From positions 1 to 24,342 of the forward strand of contig JBHJOS010000167.1 in the NCBI GenBank assembly GCA_050329415.1: a stretch of 24,342 bases of DNA, in the 5' to 3' direction. The DNA comes from JANNOG01 sp050329415. GTDB lineage: Bacteria > Actinomycetota > Actinomycetes > Actinomycetales > JBBAYJ01. The notes beneath the pieces were generated by a model that did not search any database, was not told where the DNA came from, and saw only the letters and a program-made list of their open reading frames with translations. The position numbers were made by a program, and so were the translations under genes. Positions 14,652 through 21,625 of the stretch are shown in pieces (position 1 is the first letter of the stretch; the number at the start of each line of letters is the position of its first letter).

Positions 14652-17024
14652 ATGGCGACCGGGTACACCGGGGTGCAGATCGCCCTCTTCGTCGTCGTGC
14701 TGGCCGTCACGGTCGTCGGTGTGTCGGCGTTCGCCGTCGGGGTGTCCCGGATCGTGTCCGTGGTCCGGCTGGGGGCCCCGGAGCACGGTCGGATGGCACG
14801 ACCCTGGTCGCGGCTCGAGCACACCGTGGTGGAGGTCCTGGGACACACGCGCATGCTCCGGTGGTCGGTGCCCGGTGCCGCCCACTGGTTCGTCATGGTC
14901 GGTTTCGTCGCGCTGCTCGGCACCCTGGTGACCGGCTACGGGCAGGTCCTCGAGCCGAGGTGGACGATCCCCGTGATCGGGCGCAACGCGGTCTACGCCT
15001 GGTTCGTCGAGATCATCGCACTTCTCACCCTGCTCGGCATCCTCACGCTCGTCGTCGTCCGACAGATCGCCATGCGGCGCCGCCCGCCGTGGCGCTCCCG
15101 GTTCCTCGGCTCGACGACCTGGCAGGCCTACGTGGTCGAGGCGACGATCCTCGTCATCGCCGTCCTCGTGCTGACGCTGCGCGGGCTGGAGTACGCCCTC
15201 GACGAGGCCGCCGGGTCGCCGACGGCGGCGTTCTCCCACCACCCGGTCACCCTGCCGGTCGGAGAGGCATTCACCCGGCTGGCACCGGACACCCTCGGGG
15301 CACTGGTGTCCAGCCTCGCCGCCACGAAGATCACCGTCTCCATGGCGTGGTTCGTCGTCATCGGGCTCACCGTCACCATGGGTGTCGCCTGGCATCGCTT
15401 CACGGCTCCGTTCAACATCTTCCTCAAGCGCGACCCGGCCGGCGGAACGGCCCTCGGCGCGCTGCCCCCGTTGACGGTGGCCGGCAGGCCGGTCGACCTG
15501 GAGGCGCTCGAGGACCTGCCGGAGGACGCCTCGCTCGGGGCCGGGAAGGTCACCGACTTCTCGTGGAAGGCCCTGCTCGACTTCACCACCTGCACCGAGT
15601 GCGGCCGGTGCCAGAGCCAGTGCCCCGCCTGGCAGACCGAGAAGCCGCTGAGCCCGAAGCTGCTCATCACCGCGCTGCGGGATCATGCGTACGAGGCGGC
15701 GGGGCTGCTCACCGGTGAGCCGTTCGGCGGAGGCGACGGTGACGGTCCCGACGGCGACAGTTCCGACGGCGAGGGTCCCGACGGCCGCGGTGGAACGGGC
15801 ACCGGCGGCCGTCCGTCCCCCCTCGACCGCCCGCTCGTGGCCCCGGCCCCGGGCGGCTACGGGACCGGGCCGACGGCCGCGACCGCCGGGCACGACGACG
15901 TCGATGCCCTGGCACTGGCGGGTGTCCTCGATCCGGACGTCCTCTGGTCGTGCACCACGTGCGGGGCGTGCGTCGAGCAGTGCCCCGTCGACATCGAGCA
16001 CGTCGACCACATCGTCGAGCTGCGCCGCCACCAGGTCCTGCTCGAGTCGGCGTTCCCCACCGAGCTGGGGGGGCTGTTCCGGAAGCTGGAGAACCAGGGG
16101 AACCCGTGGGGTCTGCCGCCGCGGGCCCGCCTGGACTGGGCCAGGGGGCTGCCGTTCGAGGTCAGCGTCGTCGGCGACCCGAACGGCGTCACCGACCTCA
16201 CCGAGGTCGACTACCTGCTGTGGGTCGGGTGCGCAGGCGCGTACGACGACCGCGCCAAGGGCACCGTGCGGGCCGTGGCCGAGCTCCTCTACACCGCGGG
16301 CGTGAGCTTCGCGGTCCTGGGAGACGGCGAGACCTGCACCGGCGACCCGGCCCGCCGGGCCGGCAACGAGTTCCTCTTCCAGCAGCTCGCCACCCAGAAC
16401 GTCGAGACCCTGCGCGTGACACGCGCCCTGCACGTCGTCACCACGTGCCCGCACTGCCTCAACACGCTCGGCAACGAGTACCCCCAGCTCGGCCTCGAAC
16501 TCCGGGTGCTCCATCACACCCAGCTGCTGGACCGCCTGGTCCGCCTCGGTCGCCTCGTCCCCGTGGCCGCCCCCGGTCGCGACGCCGCCACCGCCACCTA
16601 CCACGACCCCTGTTACCTGGGCCGGCACAACGGGGTGTACTCCCCGCCCCGGGACCTGCTCGCCGCCTCGGGGGTCCAGCTCCGCGAGATGCCCCGCAAC
16701 TCCGAGCGCTCGTTCTGCTGCGGAGCCGGCGGGGCCAGGATGTGGATGGAGGAGTCCGTCGGCACCCGGATCAACGCGAACCGCACGGCGGAGGCGGTCG
16801 CGACGGGGGCCGGCGCCGTGGCGAGCGGATGCCCGTTCTGCCGGATCATGCTGTCTGACGGGCTGGCGGCCGAGCAGACGGCCGGCCAGGCCCCCGAGGA
16901 GCTCGGCGTCGTCGATGTCTCACAGCTCCTGCTCGAGGCGGTGCGCCGCGGCGGGTCCGAGGAGTCCGCCTCCGATCACGACGGCCGGTCCTCCGGCTCC
17001 CGGACGGAGGCCGCGACCGGCTGA
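14652..17024 (+). CDS. etfD: Membrane iron-sulfur oxidoreductase, EtfD-like (HdrD/CCG family)
   Basis: A 790-residue membrane oxidoreductase. The first 260 residues contain about six hydrophobic segments with paired histidines, a cytochrome-b-like NarI-type anchor. Two 4Fe-4S motifs follow: C314-TECGRCQSQCP (C314, C317, C320, C324) and C434-TTCGACVEQCP (C434, C437, C440, C444). Two cysteine-rich CCG domains complete it, with TCPHCLNTLGNEYPQ, DPCYLGRHNGVY, SFCCGAGGARMWMEE and SGCPFCRIML. This matches mycobacterial Rv0338c, named EtfD, which passes electrons from the ETF of acyl-CoA dehydrogenases to the quinone pool. A Gly/Asp-rich insertion of about 60 residues separates the two Fe-S motifs. 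GAAGGAG lies four bases before the ATG. etfBA is not in the window. Confidence 0.92.
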   Translation: MATGYTGVQIALFVVVLAVTVVGVSAFAVGVSRIVSVVRLGAPEHGRMARPWSRLEHTVVEVLGHTRMLRWSVPGAAHWFVMVGFVALLGTLVTGYGQVLEPRWTIPVIGRNAVYAWFVEIIALLTLLGILTLVVVRQIAMRRRPPWRSRFLGSTTWQAYVVEATILVIAVLVLTLRGLEYALDEAAGSPTAAFSHHPVTLPVGEAFTRLAPDTLGALVSSLAATKITVSMAWFVVIGLTVTMGVAWHRFTAPFNIFLKRDPAGGTALGALPPLTVAGRPVDLEALEDLPEDASLGAGKVTDFSWKALLDFTTCTECGRCQSQCPAWQTEKPLSPKLLITALRDHAYEAAGLLTGEPFGGGDGDGPDGDSSDGEGPDGRGGTGTGGRPSPLDRPLVAPAPGGYGTGPTAATAGHDDVDALALAGVLDPDVLWSCTTCGACVEQCPVDIEHVDHIVELRRHQVLLESAFPTELGGLFRKLENQGNPWGLPPRARLDWARGLPFEVSVVGDPNGVTDLTEVDYLLWVGCAGAYDDRAKGTVRAVAELLYTAGVSFAVLGDGETCTGDPARRAGNEFLFQQLATQNVETLRVTRALHVVTTCPHCLNTLGNEYPQLGLELRVLHHTQLLDRLVRLGRLVPVAAPGRDAATATYHDPCYLGRHNGVYSPPRDLLAASGVQLREMPRNSERSFCCGAGGARMWMEESVGTRINANRTAEAVATGAGAVASGCPFCRIMLSDGLAAEQTAGQAPEELGVVDVSQLLLEAVRRGGSEESASDHDGRSSGSRTEAATG

Positions 17025-17049
17025 GGGCGATCCGGTCCGCGGCCCTCGG

Positions 17050-17103
17050 CCCCCGTGGCGAGTCGTTGCATCGTGCAACCTGCACGATGCAACGAGACGG
17101 GGG
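17050..17103. terminator. Nested palindrome between convergent genes, probable bidirectional terminator
   Basis: CGTTGCATCGTGCA (17064-17077) and TGCACGATGCAACG (17081-17094) form a perfect 14-bp stem with a three-base loop. An outer CCCCCGT (17050-17056) can pair with ACGGGGG (17097-17103). The left arm is nearly self-palindromic (GTTGCA-TCG-TGCAAC), so protein binding is an alternative. Confidence 0.65.
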
Positions 17104-17130
17104 CGACGACCGTCGGCCGCCGCGGCGACG

Positions 17131-17814
17131 TCAGGTGACGGGCAGGTACTCGGGCGCCTGCAGGTAGTACCCCTGGAACAGATCGGCGCCGACGCCGAGG
17201 GCGCGGTCGTGGTCCGCCGCGCTCTCGACCCGCTCGATGACGACACTGGCATCCGGACGGGTGGCCCGGATGTCGCGGACGCACTGGTCCAGCCGGTCGG
17301 GCGACACCTGGTGCATGTCGATCTTCACGTAGTCGGCCTCGGCGATGAGGCCGTACCGTCCGTGGTCACCGTCCCAGTCGTCGACGGCGACCCGGTACCC
17401 GCGCCCGGTGAGGGCACGGACGCCGTCGAGCAGCTCGTCGTCCGGGACCACGTGTTCGAGGACCTCGACGACCAGCCGCTCCGGGGGCAGCGACAGCGGA
17501 AGGTCGCCAACGACGAAGGCTCGCGGAACGTTGACGAACAGCAGCGGGCCGTCGCGGTCGACGATCGGTTCCCGGTCCAGGAGCGCGCGGATGACCTCGG
17601 CGGTGGCGCGCTCGTGCTCGGCCTCGGTGGTGAGCGCCGGGGCCTCGTTCGCCGGGGGCAGTCGGAACAGGAGTTCGTACCCGACGACCAGGCCGTCGCG
17701 GTCGTAGATACCCTGCCGGGCCACGCCGACCCCGTCACCCACCCCCACGACCGTGCCGCCGCCCGCGGCAGCTGTGCCTGCCGTCGTCTGGGCGAGCCAC
17801 CGGTCCCGGGTCAC
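17131..17814 (-). CDS. Stand-alone EAL-domain protein (YuxH-like N-terminal half)
   Basis: A 227-residue EAL-type c-di-GMP phosphodiesterase fold. Residues equivalent to the active site are largely kept: E47 (GYELLFR, in place of EALLR), N95 (FVNVPRAF), E117 (VVEVLE), D145-D146 (AVDDWDG), K164 (VKIDMHQV), E194 or E197 (VIERVES) and Q214 (FQGYYLQAP). The opening VARQGIYDRDGLVVGYELLF is typical of EAL-HDOD (YuxH) proteins, but no HDOD domain follows. The short surrounding motifs are diverged, so it may be a weak enzyme or a c-di-GMP sensor. The first 30 residues are low complexity. The GTG start at 17814 has GGAG nearby. It is 74 bases after the minus-strand operon that includes dcd. Confidence 0.85.
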   Translation of the reverse strand: MTRDRWLAQTTAGTAAAGGGTVVGVGDGVGVARQGIYDRDGLVVGYELLFRLPPANEAPALTTEAEHERATAEVIRALLDREPIVDRDGPLLFVNVPRAFVVGDLPLSLPPERLVVEVLEHVVPDDELLDGVRALTGRGYRVAVDDWDGDHGRYGLIAEADYVKIDMHQVSPDRLDQCVRDIRATRPDASVVIERVESAADHDRALGVGADLFQGYYLQAPEYLPVT

Positions 17815-17888
17815 GCGCTCCAGTCAACACGACACGAGGACTGGGCGGCAGCCCCTCGGGTCGCCCGGTCGCGATCGGTCGGGACGCA

Positions 17889-18791
17889 TCACAGCAGGTA
17901 GCGGTCCACGAGGAAGCCGTCGGAGTCCAGCACCACGCCGCCGCCCAGTTCGGCGAGCGTCCGGGCGACCGACTCGATGCGTCCGCGCACCCGCTCCCGG
18001 CACGCCAGAGCCACCCCGTCCAGCGCGTCGGCGACCCGCCAGGCGGGCTCCGGCGCGTGCCAGCGAACGTCGTACACCGCAGTCGGCGACGTGGCGTAGT
18101 CCTCTCCGGCCACGGCCGGCTCGAGCTGGGTCGCCACGCGGCCGTGGATCACGACCGAGCCTGCCGGGTCGAGGTCCAGGCTCACCTCGAACGGCATGCC
18201 GTCGGGGTGGGCCGACGGCTGGTCGAGAGGCCGTCCCTCGGCGGCCACCGTGACGCCGGCGCTCGCGCCGCCCTCGTGCCCGAGGATCGCCGCCACGTCG
18301 GCCGGCCTGATCCACAAGGGGCACACCACTCGCAGGTCGACGGCCGCCGCCAGGTCGGGCACCAGCACCTCCGGGGACCCCGCCGGCCGGACCCCGCCCC
18401 CGAGTCGCCGGGCAACGGCCATGAGGAACTCCAGGCCGGCCAGCTCACCTCCCGTCGGCAGTCCCGCGGGGAAGGCGCGGTGCAGCCCGTCGGGGCGGCG
18501 GGGCGGCGGGGGCGCGGCGCGGGAGCGGGGCGTGTCGAGGTCGTAGGCGACGACCCAGGGCGTCGGCACCTCGGCCGTGACGGCTTCCTCCATCGACAGC
18601 TCGTGCGGACCGGTCAGGACGCCGATGCCCGGCAGCTCCGTGCGGCCGGACGCCAGGTCGGTTCGCGGGAACCAGGTGCGGACCAGTCCGTCGAGGTCCA
18701 GGGGGTCGGTGGTCGTCGGGACCAGGAGCAGGTGCCGGTCCCGCAGCTCCAGGAAACGACCGGACGCCCCACGTCGTCGCAGCCCCGGCAC
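17889..18791 (-). CDS. Uncharacterised protein coupled to dcd
   Basis: A 300-residue soluble protein without recognised motifs. The N-terminus reads FLELRDRHLLLVPTTTDPLD. Later regions include PWVVAYDLDTPR (about 98-109), a Pro-rich loop, LEFLMAVARRLGGGVRP, VDLRVVCPLWIRPADVAAIL (about 171-190) and FEVSLDLDPAGSVVIHGRVA. It ends SDGFLVDRYLL. Codon use is fully typical, so it is a real gene. The GTG start (18791) lies two bases after the dcd stop, so the two are probably translationally linked. The position suggests a link to deoxynucleotide metabolism, but that is context only. Confidence 0.75.
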   Translation of the reverse strand: MPGLRRRGASGRFLELRDRHLLLVPTTTDPLDLDGLVRTWFPRTDLASGRTELPGIGVLTGPHELSMEEAVTAEVPTPWVVAYDLDTPRSRAAPPPPRRPDGLHRAFPAGLPTGGELAGLEFLMAVARRLGGGVRPAGSPEVLVPDLAAAVDLRVVCPLWIRPADVAAILGHEGGASAGVTVAAEGRPLDQPSAHPDGMPFEVSLDLDPAGSVVIHGRVATQLEPAVAGEDYATSPTAVYDVRWHAPEPAWRVADALDGVALACRERVRGRIESVARTLAELGGGVVLDSDGFLVDRYLL

Positions 18792-18793
18792 GC

Positions 18794-19369
18794 CTACACC
18801 GCGATCCGGTGGAAGTCGCGAAAGGACCGGCTGGCGGTCGGCCCACGCTGGCCCTGGTACCGGCTGCCGCGCACGGGGCTGCCGTAGGGGTGCTCGGCCT
18901 CACTCGTGAGCCGGAAGAAGCAGAGCTGGCCCACCTTCATGCCCGGCCACAGCGCGATCGGCAGGGTGGCCATGTTGCTCAGCTCCAGGGTCACGTGGCC
19001 CTCGAACCCGGGGTCGATGAAGCCCGCCGTGGAGTGGGTGAGCAGACCGAGGCGGCCCAGACTGGACTTGCCCTCCAGGCGGGCGGCGAGTCCGGGACCC
19101 AGCCCCACGATCTCGACCGTGGCACCCAGCACGAACTCACCGGGGTGGAGGATGAACGCCTCGTCGCCGTCGACCTCGACGAGGCGTGTGAGGTCCGGCT
19201 GTTCCCGGGCCGGGTCGATGAGACCGTACTTGTGGTTGTCGAAGAGCCGGAACCACCGATCCAACCGCACGTCCAGACTGCTCGGCTGGACCATGGCGGG
19301 TTCGAACGGGTCGAGCCTGATCTCGCCGGCCTCCTGGGCGGCCCGGATGTCCCGGTCGGACAGCAGCAC
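18794..19369 (-). CDS. dcd: dCTP deaminase, probably bifunctional with dUTPase activity
   Basis: A 191-residue trimeric enzyme of the dUTPase fold that converts dCTP to dUTP; actinobacterial members such as that of M. tuberculosis also hydrolyse dUTP to dUMP. Family motifs are complete: VQPSSLDVRLD (27-37), RLEGKSSLGRLGLLTHSTAG (97-116), IDPGFEGHVTLELSN with the catalytic E129, WPGMKVGQLCFFRL (141-154) and SRYQGQRGPTASR (169-181). The GTG at 19369 gives the standard MLLSDRDIR start. The open frame runs further upstream but only as a shadow of the neighbouring hydrolase. It lies between the metallo-beta-lactamase-fold gene (37 bases upstream) and the uncharacterised gene downstream. Confidence 0.97.
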   Translation of the reverse strand: MLLSDRDIRAAQEAGEIRLDPFEPAMVQPSSLDVRLDRWFRLFDNHKYGLIDPAREQPDLTRLVEVDGDEAFILHPGEFVLGATVEIVGLGPGLAARLEGKSSLGRLGLLTHSTAGFIDPGFEGHVTLELSNMATLPIALWPGMKVGQLCFFRLTSEAEHPYGSPVRGSRYQGQRGPTASRSFRDFHRIAV

Positions 19370-19406
19370 GGGTCGACCGTAGCGCCCGAACCCCCGAGGG
19401 ACCGGC

Positions 19407-20048
19407 TCACCAGCCTCTTGCGATCCACTCCGGGAGGTGCGGGGCCTCGGTCCCGACGGTCGTCGTCGCACCGTGACCAGGCAGAACGCGGGTCTCGGGC
19501 GGCAGCGTGAAGAGCCGGTCGCGGATCGACGCGATGATCGCCGGGAAGTCGCCGAAGGGTGCCCGGGTGGCGCCGGGACCGCCGGGGAACAGTGTGTCCC
19601 CACTGAGCACCGCCCCGAGCGCGGGCACTCGCAGACACACGCTGCCCGGCGTGTGACCGGGTGTGTGACAGACCTCGACCTCGACCCCGGCCACCTCGAG
19701 GACCTGCCCGTCGGCCAGCGGACCGTCGGGCTCGGCGACCTCGTGCACGCCGCACCACACCGGCAGGTCCGCCGGGTGGAGCAGCACCGGGGCGCCGAGG
19801 CGACGCCCCACCTCGGGCGCCAGGCGGACATGGTCGCCGTGGGCGTGGGTGCACGCGATGGCCCTCACCCGGCGGCCGGCGACCGCCTCGACGATGGCGT
19901 CGGCGTCGTGCGGGGCATCGACGACCAGGCACTGCTCGTCGTCCCCCAGCAGCCACGCGTTGTTCTCCAGCTCGATCGAGCGGCCGGCCACGACGTGGGT
20001 GCTCCGGGTCACGACGAGGTCGAACCGGGGCACTGCGCCTGAGGCCAC
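19407..20048 (-). CDS. Metallo-beta-lactamase-fold hydrolase (glyoxalase II-like)
   Basis: A zinc hydrolase of about 208-213 residues. Numbering from the GTG at 20033, the metal ligands are all present: H63-x-H65-x-D67-H68 (CTHAHGDHV), H127 (HTPGHTPGS), D146 (LSGDTLF) and H187 (LPGHG). The pattern and length fit hydroxyacylglutathione hydrolase-like thioesterases, which in actinobacteria probably act on mycothiol or other thioesters. The exact substrate is not shown. Two starts are possible: GTG at 20048, six bases after a TACCGT -10 and so perhaps leaderless, or GTG at 20033. It is the first gene of the operon with dcd and is divergent from the CYTH-CHAD gene by about 24 bases. Confidence 0.9.
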   Translation of the reverse strand: MASGAVPRFDLVVTRSTHVVAGRSIELENNAWLLGDDEQCLVVDAPHDADAIVEAVAGRRVRAIACTHAHGDHVRLAPEVGRRLGAPVLLHPADLPVWCGVHEVAEPDGPLADGQVLEVAGVEVEVCHTPGHTPGSVCLRVPALGAVLSGDTLFPGGPGATRAPFGDFPAIIASIRDRLFTLPPETRVLPGHGATTTVGTEAPHLPEWIARGW

Positions 20049-20072
20049 CGGGACACGGTACGGCGCGTCACG

Positions 20073-21608
20073 ATGGCCCACACTGACCCGGTGACCGAGA
20101 CCCACCTGGAGATCGAGACCACGTTCGACGTGGACGCGGATCTCGCGCTGCCCGACCTCGGCGAGGTCGACGGAGTGGCGTCGGTGGTCCGGGTACCGAC
20201 CGTCCGGTTGGTGGCCACGTACTACGACACCGCGGACCTGCGACTGCTGCGGTCCCGAGTCACCCTGCGCCGGCGGACCGGCGGCGGTGACGCTGGCTGG
20301 CACCTCAAGCTGCCGGTCGCCGAGGGGCGGCTGGAGGTGCACCTGCCCCTGGGACGCCCGGCGACCCGGGTGCCGGCCGAGCTGGTCTCCCTCACCCGCT
20401 GCCTCGCACGGCGGAGCGAGCTGCAGGTCGTGGCGCGGCTGACGACCTGGCGCAGCGTCGAGCGACTGCTCGACGACGAGGGACGGGTCCTCGCGGAGGT
20501 CGCCCTCGACGACGTCGTCGCGGACCCGGTCGCCGCCGGAGAGCGCCGGGAGTGGCGCGAGCTCGAGGTCGAGCTGGTGGACGGCGAGCGGGCACTGGTC
20601 GATGTCATCGCGGGTCGCCTGGCCGCGGCCGGGGCCCGGCCGGCGGCGATCCAGTCCAAGATCGTCCGTGCTCTCGGCCGTCCGGCCGGCGAGCCGTCGA
20701 CAGACCGCCCGGAGGCGGGACGCCATGGCGCGGGCGAGCCGCTCACCGCTGGCGCGGTGGCCGTGGCGTACTGCCGAGCCCAGGTGGACGAACTGTTCCG
20801 GGTCGACCCGCACGTGCGCCTCGACGCCGACGACGCCGTACACCGGATGCGCGTGGCCGCCCGGCGCCTGCGCAGCGCCCTGGCCACCTTCCGCCCGGTT
20901 CTCGACCGGCGTGCAGGGGATCCGCTACGAGAGGAGCTGCGGTGGCTGGGACAGGCCCTCGGGGAGGCGCGCGACCTCGAGGTGCTGGCCGGCCGGCTCG
21001 CCGCGCGGCTGGACCAGCTCAGCGAGAAGGACGCCTCCCTGGTCGCCGAGGGTGCGGGTGAGTTCCTCGCGACAGAGCTCGGGAGGCGTCGTGAGCGGGC
21101 GCTGGCGACGGCTCGGGAGGCTCTCGACTCTGAGTGGTACCTCGACCTGCTGGACCGTCTGGACACGTTCTGCGCCGACCCGCCGCTGACCCGCCGCGCC
21201 GGTCAGCGGGCACGGTCGATCCTGCGACCCCGGCTGGCCGCCGACTGCCGCCGAGTCCTGGATCGCGCGGCGGTGGCGGCCCGGGTCGACGGCCCAGATC
21301 ATGAGGCCGCCCTCCACGAGGTCCGCAAGGCCGCGAAACGGGCACGGTACGCGGCCGAGGCGATGCGACCGGTGCTGGGTGACGCGGCGGCGCGGGCGCA
21401 GGCGAGGATGAAGCGCCTCCAGGAGGTGCTCGGAGGGCGGCAGGACCAGGTGGTGGCCCGCACCGTTCTGACGGAACTGGCGCGGGACGTGCCGGATGGG
21501 CAGTCCTTCACCTTCGGCGTCCTTGCCGGGATCGAGCGAGTCGATGTCGACATGGGCTCCTACGCCCGGGCGCTGCGCCGGGCCCGCCGGGCGGCCCAGG
21601 CCGTGTGA
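20073..21608 (+). CDS. CYTH-CHAD protein (triphosphate tunnel enzyme with polyphosphate-binding domain)
   Basis: A 511-residue cytosolic two-domain protein. The CYTH domain (about 6-205) starts THLEIETTFDVD, keeps strand patterns such as YYDTADLRLLRSRVTLRRRT and WHLKLPVAEGRLEVHLPL, and includes REWRELEVELVDG. The usual ExExK opening reads ExExT, so one basic residue is missing. The CHAD domain (about 226-505) shows H257-RMRVAARRLRSAL and H415-EVRKAAKRARYAAE with many basic helices, which bind polyphosphate in this family. Known CYTH enzymes hydrolyse inorganic triphosphate or make cyclic AMP; CHAD fusions are usually triphosphatases. The start may be the ATG at 20073 or the GTG at 20091. It converges on the GGDEF-EAL gene 17 bases away. 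Confidence 0.93.
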   Translation: MAHTDPVTETHLEIETTFDVDADLALPDLGEVDGVASVVRVPTVRLVATYYDTADLRLLRSRVTLRRRTGGGDAGWHLKLPVAEGRLEVHLPLGRPATRVPAELVSLTRCLARRSELQVVARLTTWRSVERLLDDEGRVLAEVALDDVVADPVAAGERREWRELEVELVDGERALVDVIAGRLAAAGARPAAIQSKIVRALGRPAGEPSTDRPEAGRHGAGEPLTAGAVAVAYCRAQVDELFRVDPHVRLDADDAVHRMRVAARRLRSALATFRPVLDRRAGDPLREELRWLGQALGEARDLEVLAGRLAARLDQLSEKDASLVAEGAGEFLATELGRRRERALATAREALDSEWYLDLLDRLDTFCADPPLTRRAGQRARSILRPRLAADCRRVLDRAAVAARVDGPDHEAALHEVRKAAKRARYAAEAMRPVLGDAAARAQARMKRLQEVLGGRQDQVVARTVLTELARDVPDGQSFTFGVLAGIERVDVDMGSYARALRRARRAAQAV

Positions 21609-21625
21609 GGCCTCCCGCGCAACGG

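Noticed and set aside
14427..16628. 733-codon minus-strand open frame opposite etfD
   Set aside because: Antisense shadow of the unmistakable Fe-S oxidoreductase; the product is low complexity.
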